DNA of 64,000 nucleotides, from positions 2,076,001 to 2,140,000 of the forward strand of contig NZ_CP045423.1 in assembly GCF_009363855.1 (NCBI RefSeq), read 5' to 3'. Below are positions 35,881 to 44,466 of the stretch, one piece after another. Positions within the stretch are counted from its first letter, which is position 1, and each line of letters begins with the position of its first letter. The position numbers were made by a program, and so were the translations under genes. The notes under the pieces were generated by a model. That model was not told the origin of the DNA and did no database searches. It saw only the letters and a list, made by a program, of their open reading frames with translations. This DNA is from Microvirga thermotolerans. GTDB taxonomy: Bacteria > Pseudomonadota > Alphaproteobacteria > Rhizobiales > Beijerinckiaceae.

Positions 35881-37473
35881 ATGAGTATCGCCGTGCCGGT
35901 TCCGATGGCTTCGCGTCTTTCCCATCCCCGCCGGCGCGATATGCTGGCCTATCTTGGCGTGTCCCTCGCCGGCCTCGCATACGCGCCTTCCCTTCGCGCC
36001 CAGAGCCAGGCCCAGACTTTCCAGGCCATCGTCCAGGCCCGCATGGGCAACGGCCAGCCGTTCGATCCCGCCGTGGTGGCGGACATCGCGCGGCAGCTCG
36101 CCAAGAAGCCTTACGTGGCGCCGCCGAACGACCTGCCGGACGTCTTCTCCAACCTCAACTACGAACAGTATATCGGCATCAAGTCCCTGCAGCAGCCCAT
36201 CTGGATGAACGAGGGCCGGGGAATCGCCGTCGAGCCCCTCCACCGCGGTTTCGTCTTCACCAACACCGTCGAGATCTTCCTCGTCGAGGACGGAGCCGTG
36301 CGGCGGGTCGGCTACGAGCCGTCCAAGTTCGAGTTCGGCCGCATCAACGTTCCGGCCAATCTCGGCGACATCGGGTTTTCGGGCTTCCGGCTCATCGCCA
36401 CGTCGAGCGACGGCCCGCCGTTCGACTTCGCCATCGTCCAGGGTGCGACGTTTTTCCGCGCCATTGCGCGCGGCCAGAACTTCGGCGCCATCGCCAGGGC
36501 CCTGACCCTGAAGCCCGCGGACCCCAAGGGCGAGGAGTTTCCGGCCTTCCGGGCCTTCTGGCTCGAGCGGCCGGCCATCGGCAGCAACAGCCTGACCGCC
36601 CACGGCATCATCGACTCCGAATCCGCCTCGGCGGCGCTGCGCATGACCTTCCGGCCGGGCGACATGACCATCGTCGACGTGGAGATGACCCTCTTCCCCA
36701 GGGTCAACCTCGATCACGTCGGCCTCGGCGGGATGGGCTCCACCTACTTCTACGGCGCCAACGACCGGCGCAATGCGGACGATTTCCGGCCGGCGGTCTA
36801 CGAATCGACCGGCCTTCAGATGCTGAACGGCAAGGGCGAGTGGCTCTGGCGCCCCCTCCAGAATCCGGAAACGCTGCAGATCTCGGCCTTCGTGGACGAA
36901 TCCCCCCGGGGCTTCGGCCTCATTCAGCGCGACCGGTCCTTCGACACCTTCCAGGACGACGAGAACCGATTCGAGCGGCGGCCCAGCCTTTGGGTCGAGC
37001 CCCTTGGGGAGTGGTCGCAGGGCAGCGTGCAGCTTCTCGAAATCCCGACCGACGCCGAGATCAACGACAACATTCTCGCCTACTGGCGCCCCAAGGCTCC
37101 GATGCCGGCAGGCGCAGAGGTGCCCTTCGCCTACCGCCAGTACTGGTGCTGGACCCCGCCCGAGCGACCGCCCCTCGCGACCGTCGCGTCGACGCGGGTG
37201 GGGCGGGGTTCGAGCGGCCGGAGGCGGCGCTTCGCCATCGAATTTTCCGGCGATTCGTTGGGTGACAATCTTCCCGCGGACCTTAAATCCGTCCTTACGG
37301 TCAGCCCGGGTTCATTTCAGAACCTTAAGGTCTGGCCTTATCCGGAACGGAAGGCGGTTCGCGTCGTGTTCGAACTTGACCCCGGGAACGAAAACGCGTG
37401 TGAGATGCGTCTCATTCTCGAAGCTGGCGGGAAGCAGATTAGCGAAACATGGCTTTATCGTTGGACACCGTAG
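35881..37473 (+). CDS. opgG: Osmoregulated periplasmic glucan biosynthesis protein G
   Basis: A 530-residue periplasmic protein of the MdoG/OpgG/OpgD family (PF04349). The N-terminus has a Tat-type signal: HPRRRDMLAYLGVSLAGLAYAPSLRAQ. Family blocks are SNLNYEQYIGIK, GRINVPANLGDIGFSGFRL, ARGQNFGAIARALTLK and FWLERPA. It works with OpgH to build branched beta-glucans in the periplasm. The Tat signal makes it resemble OpgD in export mode. The final 25 bases overlap the opgH start, so the two are translationally linked. Clear Shine-Dalgarno evidence is lacking for the start. Confidence 0.93.
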   Translation: MSIAVPVPMASRLSHPRRRDMLAYLGVSLAGLAYAPSLRAQSQAQTFQAIVQARMGNGQPFDPAVVADIARQLAKKPYVAPPNDLPDVFSNLNYEQYIGIKSLQQPIWMNEGRGIAVEPLHRGFVFTNTVEIFLVEDGAVRRVGYEPSKFEFGRINVPANLGDIGFSGFRLIATSSDGPPFDFAIVQGATFFRAIARGQNFGAIARALTLKPADPKGEEFPAFRAFWLERPAIGSNSLTAHGIIDSESASAALRMTFRPGDMTIVDVEMTLFPRVNLDHVGLGGMGSTYFYGANDRRNADDFRPAVYESTGLQMLNGKGEWLWRPLQNPETLQISAFVDESPRGFGLIQRDRSFDTFQDDENRFERRPSLWVEPLGEWSQGSVQLLEIPTDAEINDNILAYWRPKAPMPAGAEVPFAYRQYWCWTPPERPPLATVASTRVGRGSSGRRRRFAIEFSGDSLGDNLPADLKSVLTVSPGSFQNLKVWPYPERKAVRVVFELDPGNENACEMRLILEAGGKQISETWLYRWTP

Positions 37474-39641
37474 GTCCTGACTCGAAGAACGCCACGGCCG
37501 GGCGGTCAGAACCCAGCATGCCGCCCGAGAACCGCCTCGAGATGCCCACCCAGTCGCTCTGGCGCTGGTCCGCCTCGCAGGAGCGCAAGCCGATCGTGCG
37601 GCGTCCCCGGTGGCCGACCTACCTGGCGCGGCTGTTCGTGTTCGGCGGCGCTCTGGTCCTGACCGGTTACGGCACCTACGAGATGTACCAGGTGGTGTCG
37701 GTCAGCCGGACCACCGTGCTCCAGTGGCTGCTGGTCGCCCTGTTCACCGTCAACTTCTCGTGGATCGCGCTCGCCTTCACCAGCGCCGTCCTCGGCTTCC
37801 TCGCGCTGCTGACGCAGCCCCGGACTCCGCCGGCCCTTCCGCAGGCCCTGGCGAGCCGCACGGCCATCGTGATGCCGGTCTACAACGAGCAGACCGCGCG
37901 GACCTTCGCCGCCATCGAGGCGATCTACGAATCCGTGGAGGCCACGGGTCTCGGAGCCCATTTCGACTATTTCATCCTCTCCGACACCACTGACCCCGAG
38001 GCGTGGATCGCCGAGGAGAGGGCCTTCCTCGACCTGCGCCGGCGCCTCGGATCCCGGGCCCGGTTCTACTACCGCCACCGGGAGAAGAACCACCATCGCA
38101 AGGCCGGGAACATCGCCGATTTCGTGACCCGCTGGGGCGGGCACTACGAGCACATGCTGGTCCTCGACGCGGACAGCCTGATGACGGGCGAGTGCATCGT
38201 GCGCCTCGCGGCGGCCATGGAAGCGGATCCCGACGCGGGAATCATCCAGTCCCTGCCGCTCATCATCAACCGCAACACCCTGTTCGCGCGTCTCCAGCAG
38301 TTCGCGGCGAGGGTCACCGGTCCGGTGATCGCCATGGGCCTGTCGGTCTGGATGGGCCGCGACGGGAACTACTGGGGACACAACGCGATCATCCGCACCC
38401 GGGCCTTCGCGGAGCAGGCCGGCCTGCCCGACCTGAAGGGCAAGCCGCCGCTGGGAGGCCACATCCTCAGCCACGACTTCGTCGAGGCGGCGCTCATGCG
38501 CCGGGCCGGCTGGGACGTGTACATGCTGCCCAGTCTCGAGGGGTCCTACGAGGAGAGCCCGCCCTCCCTCATCGATCTCTCGGCGCGCGACCGCCGCTGG
38601 TGCCAGGGCAACCTCCAGCACATGCGGGTGATCGGGACGCGGGGCCTCAAGCTGCCCACCCGCCAGCACTTCGCCACGGGAATCATGTCCTACCTGGCGT
38701 CTCCGTTCTGGCTGTTCCAGCTCATCGTCGGTATCGCCCTCGTGCTGCAGACGACCTACATCCGGCCGGAATACTTCGCCCGCGACTTCCGCCTCTATCC
38801 CATCTGGCCGCGGTTCGACCCCGAGCGCGCCCTTGCCCTCTTCGCCCTCACCATGGGGATCCTGCTCGCGCCGAAGATCTTCGGCATGCTCCTCGTCCTG
38901 CTGCGCGGAAAGGAGCGGCGGGCTTCGGGGGGCGCGATCCGGGTCGTTCTGTCGACCCTCATCGAAATGGTGCTCTCGGCCCTTCTGGCGCCGATCCTCA
39001 TGCTGATCCAGTCGGGTTCGGTGTTCCAGATCCTGCTCGGGCGGGACACGGGCTGGCAGCCGCAGCGCCGGGACGACGGCTCCATTCCGTTCAAGGACAT
39101 CGTCCGCCGCCATCGCTGGCACACGGTTCTCGGCGCCCTGAGCGGGATATCCGCCTTCATGATCGCCACTTCCCTCTTCCTGTGGATGTCGCCCACGATC
39201 CTGGGCCTTCTCCTGGCGATCCCCCTCTCGTGGCTGAGCGGCCAGCTTGGGGCGGGTCTCGCCCTCAAGCGCCTCGGCCTCCTGCGCACGCCGGAGGAGC
39301 ATGTGCCTCCCCCCATCGCCGTGCGCGCGAACGAACTGCAACGGCGCAACGCATCCTTCGGCTTCGACGAGCAGGACGGGCTCCTCGCGCTCTATTGCGA
39401 TCCGGAGCTGCGCGAGCGCCATGTGGAAATGCTCTCGCCCGCCTCCCGCCGCAAGCGCGGCGAGATCGAGACGGACCGCGCCCTGGCCGAGGCCAAGCTC
39501 GCGGACGCGGAGACCGTCGAGGAGGTGCTCGGCTGGCTCAAGCCCAAGGAGCGTATGGCGATTCTCAAGGATCCGGCCCTCCTCACCCGCCTCGTCGGGC
39601 TCAGGGCCGCGGCGAGCCTGGAGGCAAGGGCGGCGGAGTAG
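37449..39641 (+). CDS. opgH: Glucans biosynthesis glucosyltransferase H
   Basis: A 730-residue inner-membrane GT2 glucosyltransferase. Two membrane spans (about residues 60-130) precede the cytoplasmic catalytic domain, which has VMPVYNEQ, the DxD-type LVLDADSLM, and the acceptor/processivity region SHDFVEAALMRRAGW and DRRWCQGNLQH. More membrane spans follow. It polymerises beta-1,2-linked glucose from UDP-glucose across the membrane together with OpgG. Many Rhizobiales use the cyclic glucan synthase NdvB instead; the OpgGH route here should give linear-backbone glucans. Confidence 0.95.
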   Translation: MALSLDTVGPDSKNATAGRSEPSMPPENRLEMPTQSLWRWSASQERKPIVRRPRWPTYLARLFVFGGALVLTGYGTYEMYQVVSVSRTTVLQWLLVALFTVNFSWIALAFTSAVLGFLALLTQPRTPPALPQALASRTAIVMPVYNEQTARTFAAIEAIYESVEATGLGAHFDYFILSDTTDPEAWIAEERAFLDLRRRLGSRARFYYRHREKNHHRKAGNIADFVTRWGGHYEHMLVLDADSLMTGECIVRLAAAMEADPDAGIIQSLPLIINRNTLFARLQQFAARVTGPVIAMGLSVWMGRDGNYWGHNAIIRTRAFAEQAGLPDLKGKPPLGGHILSHDFVEAALMRRAGWDVYMLPSLEGSYEESPPSLIDLSARDRRWCQGNLQHMRVIGTRGLKLPTRQHFATGIMSYLASPFWLFQLIVGIALVLQTTYIRPEYFARDFRLYPIWPRFDPERALALFALTMGILLAPKIFGMLLVLLRGKERRASGGAIRVVLSTLIEMVLSALLAPILMLIQSGSVFQILLGRDTGWQPQRRDDGSIPFKDIVRRHRWHTVLGALSGISAFMIATSLFLWMSPTILGLLLAIPLSWLSGQLGAGLALKRLGLLRTPEEHVPPPIAVRANELQRRNASFGFDEQDGLLALYCDPELRERHVEMLSPASRRKRGEIETDRALAEAKLADAETVEEVLGWLKPKERMAILKDPALLTRLVGLRAAASLEARAAE

Positions 39642-39675
39642 CCGTCCGACCGCTTCCGGCGAGCGAGGGCTGCCG

Positions 39676-40605
39676 TCAGGCCACGATCTGCCGCGACCCG
39701 GCGGGCAGCGCCTTTTCCGCGTCGCTCGCCACCTCGCTCGTCAGCCATTCCCGGAAGGCCTGGACCTTCGGCGCCCTGCGCCGCGCCTTGGGGTAGACCA
39801 GCCAGTAGCTGCGATTCGCCGTCACGACGAGATCGAACGGCTGCACGAGCCGGCCGGCGGCGAGGTCCGCCCGGAAGAAGTAGGGATTCACCAGGGCGAC
39901 CCCCTGTCCGGCCATCGCCGCCATTCCGTCATACTGCTGGGTGCCGAGGTAATAGTCCGGCCGGTCGGACAGGTCGACGTCCGGGATTCCGGCGGCTTCG
40001 AACCATTCCTTCCACCAGGGGTCGCTGGGGGCGATCAGCGGCAGCTTGAGCAGGTCGAGCGGCTCGCGCAGATGGACCCGTCCCGCCAGTTCCGGACTGC
40101 ACACGGGCGTGAACTGGTTCGGGAACAGCAGCTGGGCCTCCAATCCCGGCCACACACCCTGGCCGCTGCGGATGCCGACGTCGAAATCGTGCTCCGTGAA
40201 ATCCAGGATGTGCTGGTCGACGTGCACCTGGACCGCGATGTTGGGGTGCAGCTGCTGGAAGCGCCCGAGGCGAGGAATGAGCCAGTTCGCCGCCAGGGTG
40301 GCGAGGGTTGTGATCCGCAGGGTCGCCTGGACCGTCTCGTCGATGCCCGCGAAGGCAGCGCGCAGCAGGTCGAAGGCCTCGGTGACGGCGGAAGCGAGCT
40401 GCCGCCCCCGCTCCGTCAGCCTGACGTTCCGGGGATGCCGGGTGAACAGCGGCGCGCCGATCCGGTCTTCGAGCATCCTGATCTGATAGCTGACCGCCGC
40501 CTGGGTCATGCCGAGTTCCTCGGCGGCGCGCGTGAAGCTCTCGTGCCGCGCCGCCGCCTCGAAAACACGGACGGCGCTCATGGGAGGAAGTTTGGACATG
40601 GCCAT
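39676..40605 (-). CDS. LysR-family transcriptional regulator (GcvA-like)
   Basis: About 309 residues. The N-terminal winged helix-turn-helix is SAVRVFEAAARHESFTRAAEELGMTQAAVSYQIRMLE, typical of the GcvA/AmpR subgroup. The C-terminal effector domain follows from about residue 95 (LRITTLATLAANWLIPRLGRF). The start is ATG 40605 or 40599. It converges on opgH with a 34-bp gap and diverges from the DUF1127 gene, which may be a target. The effector is unknown. Confidence 0.92.
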   Translation of the reverse strand: MAMSKLPPMSAVRVFEAAARHESFTRAAEELGMTQAAVSYQIRMLEDRIGAPLFTRHPRNVRLTERGRQLASAVTEAFDLLRAAFAGIDETVQATLRITTLATLAANWLIPRLGRFQQLHPNIAVQVHVDQHILDFTEHDFDVGIRSGQGVWPGLEAQLLFPNQFTPVCSPELAGRVHLREPLDLLKLPLIAPSDPWWKEWFEAAGIPDVDLSDRPDYYLGTQQYDGMAAMAGQGVALVNPYFFRADLAAGRLVQPFDLVVTANRSYWLVYPKARRRAPKVQAFREWLTSEVASDAEKALPAGSRQIVA

Positions 40606-40726
40606 TCCATAAGGCTGCCTTATGCCAGCCATCTGCCTTTTGCTTTGTCAAGGATCGGCTCGAGGCGCATCTTCAGGGTCGTCGCAGGGGCAGCGCTGCC
40701 CCGCCCTATCAATCGGATGAATCGCC

Positions 40727-40939
40727 ATGAAATACGAGGATTCGCGCCGCCTCCGCGGCGTCGAGAGCGTCTGGCTGCGCCTGAGGCTGTGGCTGATGCC
40801 TGCGCCCCGGCCCCGGAAAACGCCGCTCATCACCAATCTCAGCCATCTGTCGGATCATGAGAGAGAGGATATCGGGATACCGGAGCCCGTTCGCTACCTG
40901 GACTGGCAGAGCCTCAAGGACCGGGGCCTGACCTTCTGA
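40727..40939 (+). CDS. DUF1127-type small protein
   Basis: A 70-residue basic protein. The centre TNLSHLSDHEREDIGI matches the DUF1127 (YjiS-like) pattern LSDxxLxDIG. The N-terminal half is Arg-rich with possible amphipathic helix WLRLRLWLMP. In Agrobacterium and other alphaproteobacteria small DUF1127 proteins affect phosphate and carbon regulation and can bind RNA; no role can be assigned here. The next gene is a convergent Na/Pi symporter with its stop immediately adjoining (0 bp gap), and phosphate physiology is a noteworthy coincidence. Confidence 0.8.
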   Translation: MKYEDSRRLRGVESVWLRLRLWLMPAPRPRKTPLITNLSHLSDHEREDIGIPEPVRYLDWQSLKDRGLTF

Positions 40940-42583
40940 TCAGGAGCTCAGGCGGCTCGGCTTCAGATCCCCGCTCTGCTCGAGTAGGGAGTGCGCCGTC
41001 GCCGCGATATGCGCCTCGATCCGCTTCAGGTCGCGCACGATGTCGAGCTGGAGCGCGGAGGTATCGCCCACCGTCTTGCCGGAGCGCAGCTGCTCGAAGT
41101 GGCGCTGCGTGATGGCCCGCTCCAGGTCGCGGAAGCGCTCCTTCTCCGCGACCAGCCGGCGGGCCGAGCCGATGTCCTGGAACATCAGGACGGAGGCCGC
41201 CAGCTGGAGATGCTCGAGGAGCTTGGCGTGCATGTCGTCGATGTCCTTGAGGCTGTCCTTGGGCAGGCGCAGGTGGTTCTTGATGCGCTTGGCCGCAAGC
41301 TCCATCAGGTTCTTGTCGATGATGTCGCCGATGTGCTCCAGGTTGATCGCGAACGCCAGGATGTCCGACAGGCGCTTCGCCTCCTCGTCGCTCAGGGCCT
41401 CGTGATTGATGGAGCTGAGGTAGCGGCGCACGGCGCTGTAGAGGCGGTCGATCACGTCGTCCGTCCTGCTGATGGCCTCCACCCGGGAGACGTCGCCCTC
41501 GTGGAACAGGTCCTGGGAGCCGCGCAGCATGGTCTCGACGATGTCGGCCATCCTCAGCACCTCCCGCGCCGCATTCGAGAGCGCAACGGAAGGCGTGTCG
41601 AGAGCGTCGCTGTCGAGGTATTGCGGCACGCCGGGATCGGATGCCCGAACCTTCTCGGGGAACAGCTTGAAGAGGAGATCGGCGATCCACGGCAGCGGCA
41701 GGATGAACAGGAACGCCAGGGCCACGTTGAACAGCGTATGGAAATTGGCCGCGAGCCGCGCCGGGTTCGGATCGAACAGGTTCATGACCGCAAGGAGCGG
41801 ACCGATCAGCGGCAGCGCCACGGCGCAGCCGAGAACCCGCATCGCGAGATTCCCGAACGGAACCCTGAGCTTCACCGGGTCGCCGCCCGTGCCTTCCAGA
41901 AGCGGGTTGAGCGAGCTGCCGAGATTGGCGCCGAGCACCATGGCGAGCGCGGAATGCGCATCGATCACCCCGGCCGAGGCGAGCGACATGATGAAGAGCA
42001 GGGCCGCGACGCTCGAATGGGCCGCCCAGGCGAAGGCCGCCGCCAGCAGGACCAGGATGAGCGGATCCGGCGCGATGGAGGCCAGGAGGCTCTTGAGCAC
42101 CACCGAGGACTCGATCGGCCGGATCGTCTCGGTGAGGAGATGGAGCGAGAGCAGCATCAGGCCGAGGCCGATGACGACGCGGCCGAGGTCCCTCGCCCGG
42201 CTCGAGGAGCCCCTGCGGAAGCCCATGTAGCCGCCGAAGATCAGAACGGGGAAGATCAGGGTGATGTCGAAGGAGAGCACCTGGACGATGAGGGTGGTGC
42301 CCACGTTCGCCCCGAGCATGACGGCGAGCGCCGGCACGAGGTCCACGGCTCCGCCCGCCGCGAAGGAGGCCACCATGAGCGCCGTCGCCGTGCTGCTCTG
42401 AAGCACGGTGGTGACGCCGAGGCCTGCGAGGAAGGCCCGGAGCCGCGTCCTGAGGCCGACGCCGAGGATCCACCGCAGGTCGCTCCCGAAGGCGCGCTGG
42501 ACCCCGCTGTTGACCATGTTGATGCCCCACAGAAGCAGGGCGATCTCTCCGAGGAGATGGATCAGGACGGCGGTGGCGGACAT
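40940..42583 (-). CDS. Na/Pi cotransporter family protein with PhoU-like domain
   Basis: A 547-residue membrane protein. Two Na/Pi-cotransporter repeats (PF02690) carry the conserved QSSTAT (VLQSSTATALMV) and the matching second-repeat GANLGSSLNPLLE. A C-terminal cytoplasmic PhoU-like helical domain spans about residues 340-547. It resembles YjbB/NptA proteins that export or import phosphate. It starts at 42583 and stops directly against the DUF1127 stop. Confidence 0.92.
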   Translation of the reverse strand: MSATAVLIHLLGEIALLLWGINMVNSGVQRAFGSDLRWILGVGLRTRLRAFLAGLGVTTVLQSSTATALMVASFAAGGAVDLVPALAVMLGANVGTTLIVQVLSFDITLIFPVLIFGGYMGFRRGSSSRARDLGRVVIGLGLMLLSLHLLTETIRPIESSVVLKSLLASIAPDPLILVLLAAAFAWAAHSSVAALLFIMSLASAGVIDAHSALAMVLGANLGSSLNPLLEGTGGDPVKLRVPFGNLAMRVLGCAVALPLIGPLLAVMNLFDPNPARLAANFHTLFNVALAFLFILPLPWIADLLFKLFPEKVRASDPGVPQYLDSDALDTPSVALSNAAREVLRMADIVETMLRGSQDLFHEGDVSRVEAISRTDDVIDRLYSAVRRYLSSINHEALSDEEAKRLSDILAFAINLEHIGDIIDKNLMELAAKRIKNHLRLPKDSLKDIDDMHAKLLEHLQLAASVLMFQDIGSARRLVAEKERFRDLERAITQRHFEQLRSGKTVGDTSALQLDIVRDLKRIEAHIAATAHSLLEQSGDLKPSRLSS

Positions 42584-42710
42584 TCATTCCTCAAGGGGTG
42601 CGGCGGCATCCAAACATCCTGCTTAGTCCCCTTGGAGCCTTCCGGCAATCAGGTTGCCGGCTAATCAAGAAACTTGTTCCACTTTCCCGTGGGATAGACC
42701 GTCCCGGGCC

Positions 42711-43346
42711 TCAGATCGGGGGAAGGTTCAGCCATTGGGCCAGGGCGGAGACGATCAGGTTCACGGACAGGGCGGCGAGGATCACCCCCATGACCCGGCG
42801 CAGCACATTGGTCCCGCCGCGGCCGATCAGGCGCCCGATGGTGTCGCCGAGGAGGAAGATCGCGAGGAGGATGCCGAGCACCACCGCGAGCACGCCGAAG
42901 GTCGACATCTGCTGCGGCAGCGTGAACCGGTTGTTGTCGGTCAGGATGATGATGGACAGCATGGCCCCGGGGCCGGCGACGATCGGCGTTCCCAGGGGAT
43001 AGACGGCGACGTTCAGGGCATTGCTGGAAGCGGCGGCCTTGACCTTCTCCACCGAGGGCGGCTCGGAAAGCACCATCGAGATCGAGAACAGGAGCAGGAT
43101 GATCCCTCCCGCGATCTGGAAGGAGACGAGGGAGATCCCCATCGCGTGGAGGAGGTACTGCCCCGCCAGACCGAAGAACACCAGGATGAGGAAGGCGAAC
43201 CCGACCGCCATCGTGGCCGCGCGGCGACGCTCCCCGCGGTCGAGCTCCGCCGTCGCCCCGAGGAAGAGGGGAAGGTGGCTGATCGGATCGAGCATGGCCC
43301 AGAGGGTGAAGAACTGGTTGATCAGGAGATTCTGGTCTTCGAGCAT
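42711..43346 (-). CDS. MarC family integral membrane protein
   Basis: A 211-residue protein with six hydrophobic segments. The N-terminal FFTLWAMLDPISHLPLFLGAT, with LDP in the first span, and the central YPLGTPIVAGPGAM are characteristic of the MarC/UPF0056 family. The function is unknown; the old link to multidrug resistance was not upheld. The ATG at 43346 is preferred to an upstream in-frame start. It is monocistronic. Confidence 0.9.
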   Translation of the reverse strand: MLEDQNLLINQFFTLWAMLDPISHLPLFLGATAELDRGERRRAATMAVGFAFLILVFFGLAGQYLLHAMGISLVSFQIAGGIILLLFSISMVLSEPPSVEKVKAAASSNALNVAVYPLGTPIVAGPGAMLSIIILTDNNRFTLPQQMSTFGVLAVVLGILLAIFLLGDTIGRLIGRGGTNVLRRVMGVILAALSVNLIVSALAQWLNLPPI

Positions 43347-43528
43347 CGGGGAGTTCCGTCCCGGCCGATAGCACAGGTCCGGCGCGGCCGTGGCTTGGGG
43401 TCGCACACTCGGTGCCAGGAAAAAAGGCCGGCCGCAAGCAGGGACTCGGGCGCTTCTCGGTGAAGGCCTCTACGCCCCTCTTCCGGTCCGCCGTGCCGGA
43501 CGGCCCATTCGTCTCGAAGCTTCGGGGC

Positions 43529-43960
43529 TCAGGCGCCGCTCGGGACGACGGCAGTCGCCTCGATCTCGACCAGGGCCTCCTTCTCGACGAGGCGGACCAC
43601 CTGCACCAGCGCCATGGCGGGATAATGGGGGCCGATGACCTCCCGGTACGCCCTTCCCAGATCGCGAAGGTTGGCGAGATAGTCGTCGATGTCGACCACG
43701 TACCAGGTGAGCCGCATCAGGTGCTGCGGCCCGGCCCCGCCCTCCTCCAGGATCGCGCGGATGTTGAGCAGCGTCTGCCGGGCCTGGGCGACGAACCCTT
43801 TCGCGAAGACCCCGTGCTCGTCCCAGCCGACGATGCCGCCGGTCACGATGAGCCGGCCTTCGGCCATCATGCCGTTGGAATAGCCTTTCGGGACAGGCCA
43901 GTTCTTGGGGTGCAGGATCTCGGGAACATCGGAACGGTCGGACGGCGCCTGCGCGCTCAT
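43529..43960 (-). CDS. Rid-family (YjgF/YER057c) protein without the canonical Arg
   Basis: A 143-residue Rid protein, the last gene of the aromatic-CoA operon. Matching blocks are LIVTGGIVGWDEHG, QARQTLLNIRAILEEGG and the end VEIEATAV. In RidA, an Arg in the PARS segment binds the carboxylate of imine/enamine substrates. Here that segment reads YPAMA (Met116), so the Arg is absent, as in the non-RidA Rid subgroups. Rid proteins hydrolyse enamines/imines to ketones and ammonia. The gene follows the thioesterase by 8 bp. Inference: it may deaminate the CoA-bound enamine formed by the monooxygenase/reductase of the operon, a substrate with no free carboxylate. Confidence 0.88.
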   Translation of the reverse strand: MSAQAPSDRSDVPEILHPKNWPVPKGYSNGMMAEGRLIVTGGIVGWDEHGVFAKGFVAQARQTLLNIRAILEEGGAGPQHLMRLTWYVVDIDDYLANLRDLGRAYREVIGPHYPAMALVQVVRLVEKEALVEIEATAVVPSGA

Positions 43961-43968
43961 GGCGGTTT

Positions 43969-44466
43969 TCACTTGCAGCTCTCCCAATAGCGCTCCAGCG
44001 CCGCGCGCAAATCGTCGGGCAGCGGGATCGAGCGGTGAGTGTCCAGGGATGTGGTGACCATGACGAGGCGGGCGGCGAAGACAGGCTCGTCGCCGCGACT
44101 CGCATGGATGCGGAACGTAAGGGAGGAGCGGCCGATCCGCTCCACGGTGACGGCGCAGGTGAGCCGGTCTCCCATGAAACCGGGCGAGAGGAACTCGGCT
44201 CCCGCGCTCGCGAAGCCCAGGCCCGTGCGCCTGCGGCCGATCATGTCGTGGTAGTCGATGCCGAGCGCCTCGGAGAACCAGTCCTCCACCACGCCGTTGA
44301 GCATGTCGAAATAGCGGGCGAAGTAGACGATGCCGGCCGGATCGCAATGGGAGAAGCGGACCGGAACTTCCGTCCGCCAGGCGCCGGCAGGCACCGGCCC
44401 GGCAAGGTCCCTCCGGCGCGCGGCGGCAGCCGTCTCCCGCGGCACTGCCATGGCCTCGTCCGTCAT
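43969..44466 (-). CDS. Acyl-CoA thioesterase, 4-hydroxybenzoyl-CoA type
   Basis: A 165-residue hotdog-fold protein. The motif [18 protein letters not shown] contains the catalytic Asp of 4-hydroxybenzoyl-CoA thioesterases of the Pseudomonas type. The helix [15 protein letters not shown] follows. It hydrolyses aryl- or acyl-CoA thioesters. In this operon it may rescue CoA from dead-end aromatic-CoA or release the product. The ATG overlaps the acyl-CoA dehydrogenase stop (ATGA). The N-terminal 30 residues are variable and disordered. Confidence 0.9.
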   Translation of the reverse strand: MTDEAMAVPRETAAAARRRDLAGPVPAGAWRTEVPVRFSHCDPAGIVYFARYFDMLNGVVEDWFSEALGIDYHDMIGRRRTGLGFASAGAEFLSPGFMGDRLTCAVTVERIGRSSLTFRIHASRGDEPVFAARLVMVTTSLDTHRSIPLPDDLRAALERYWESCK

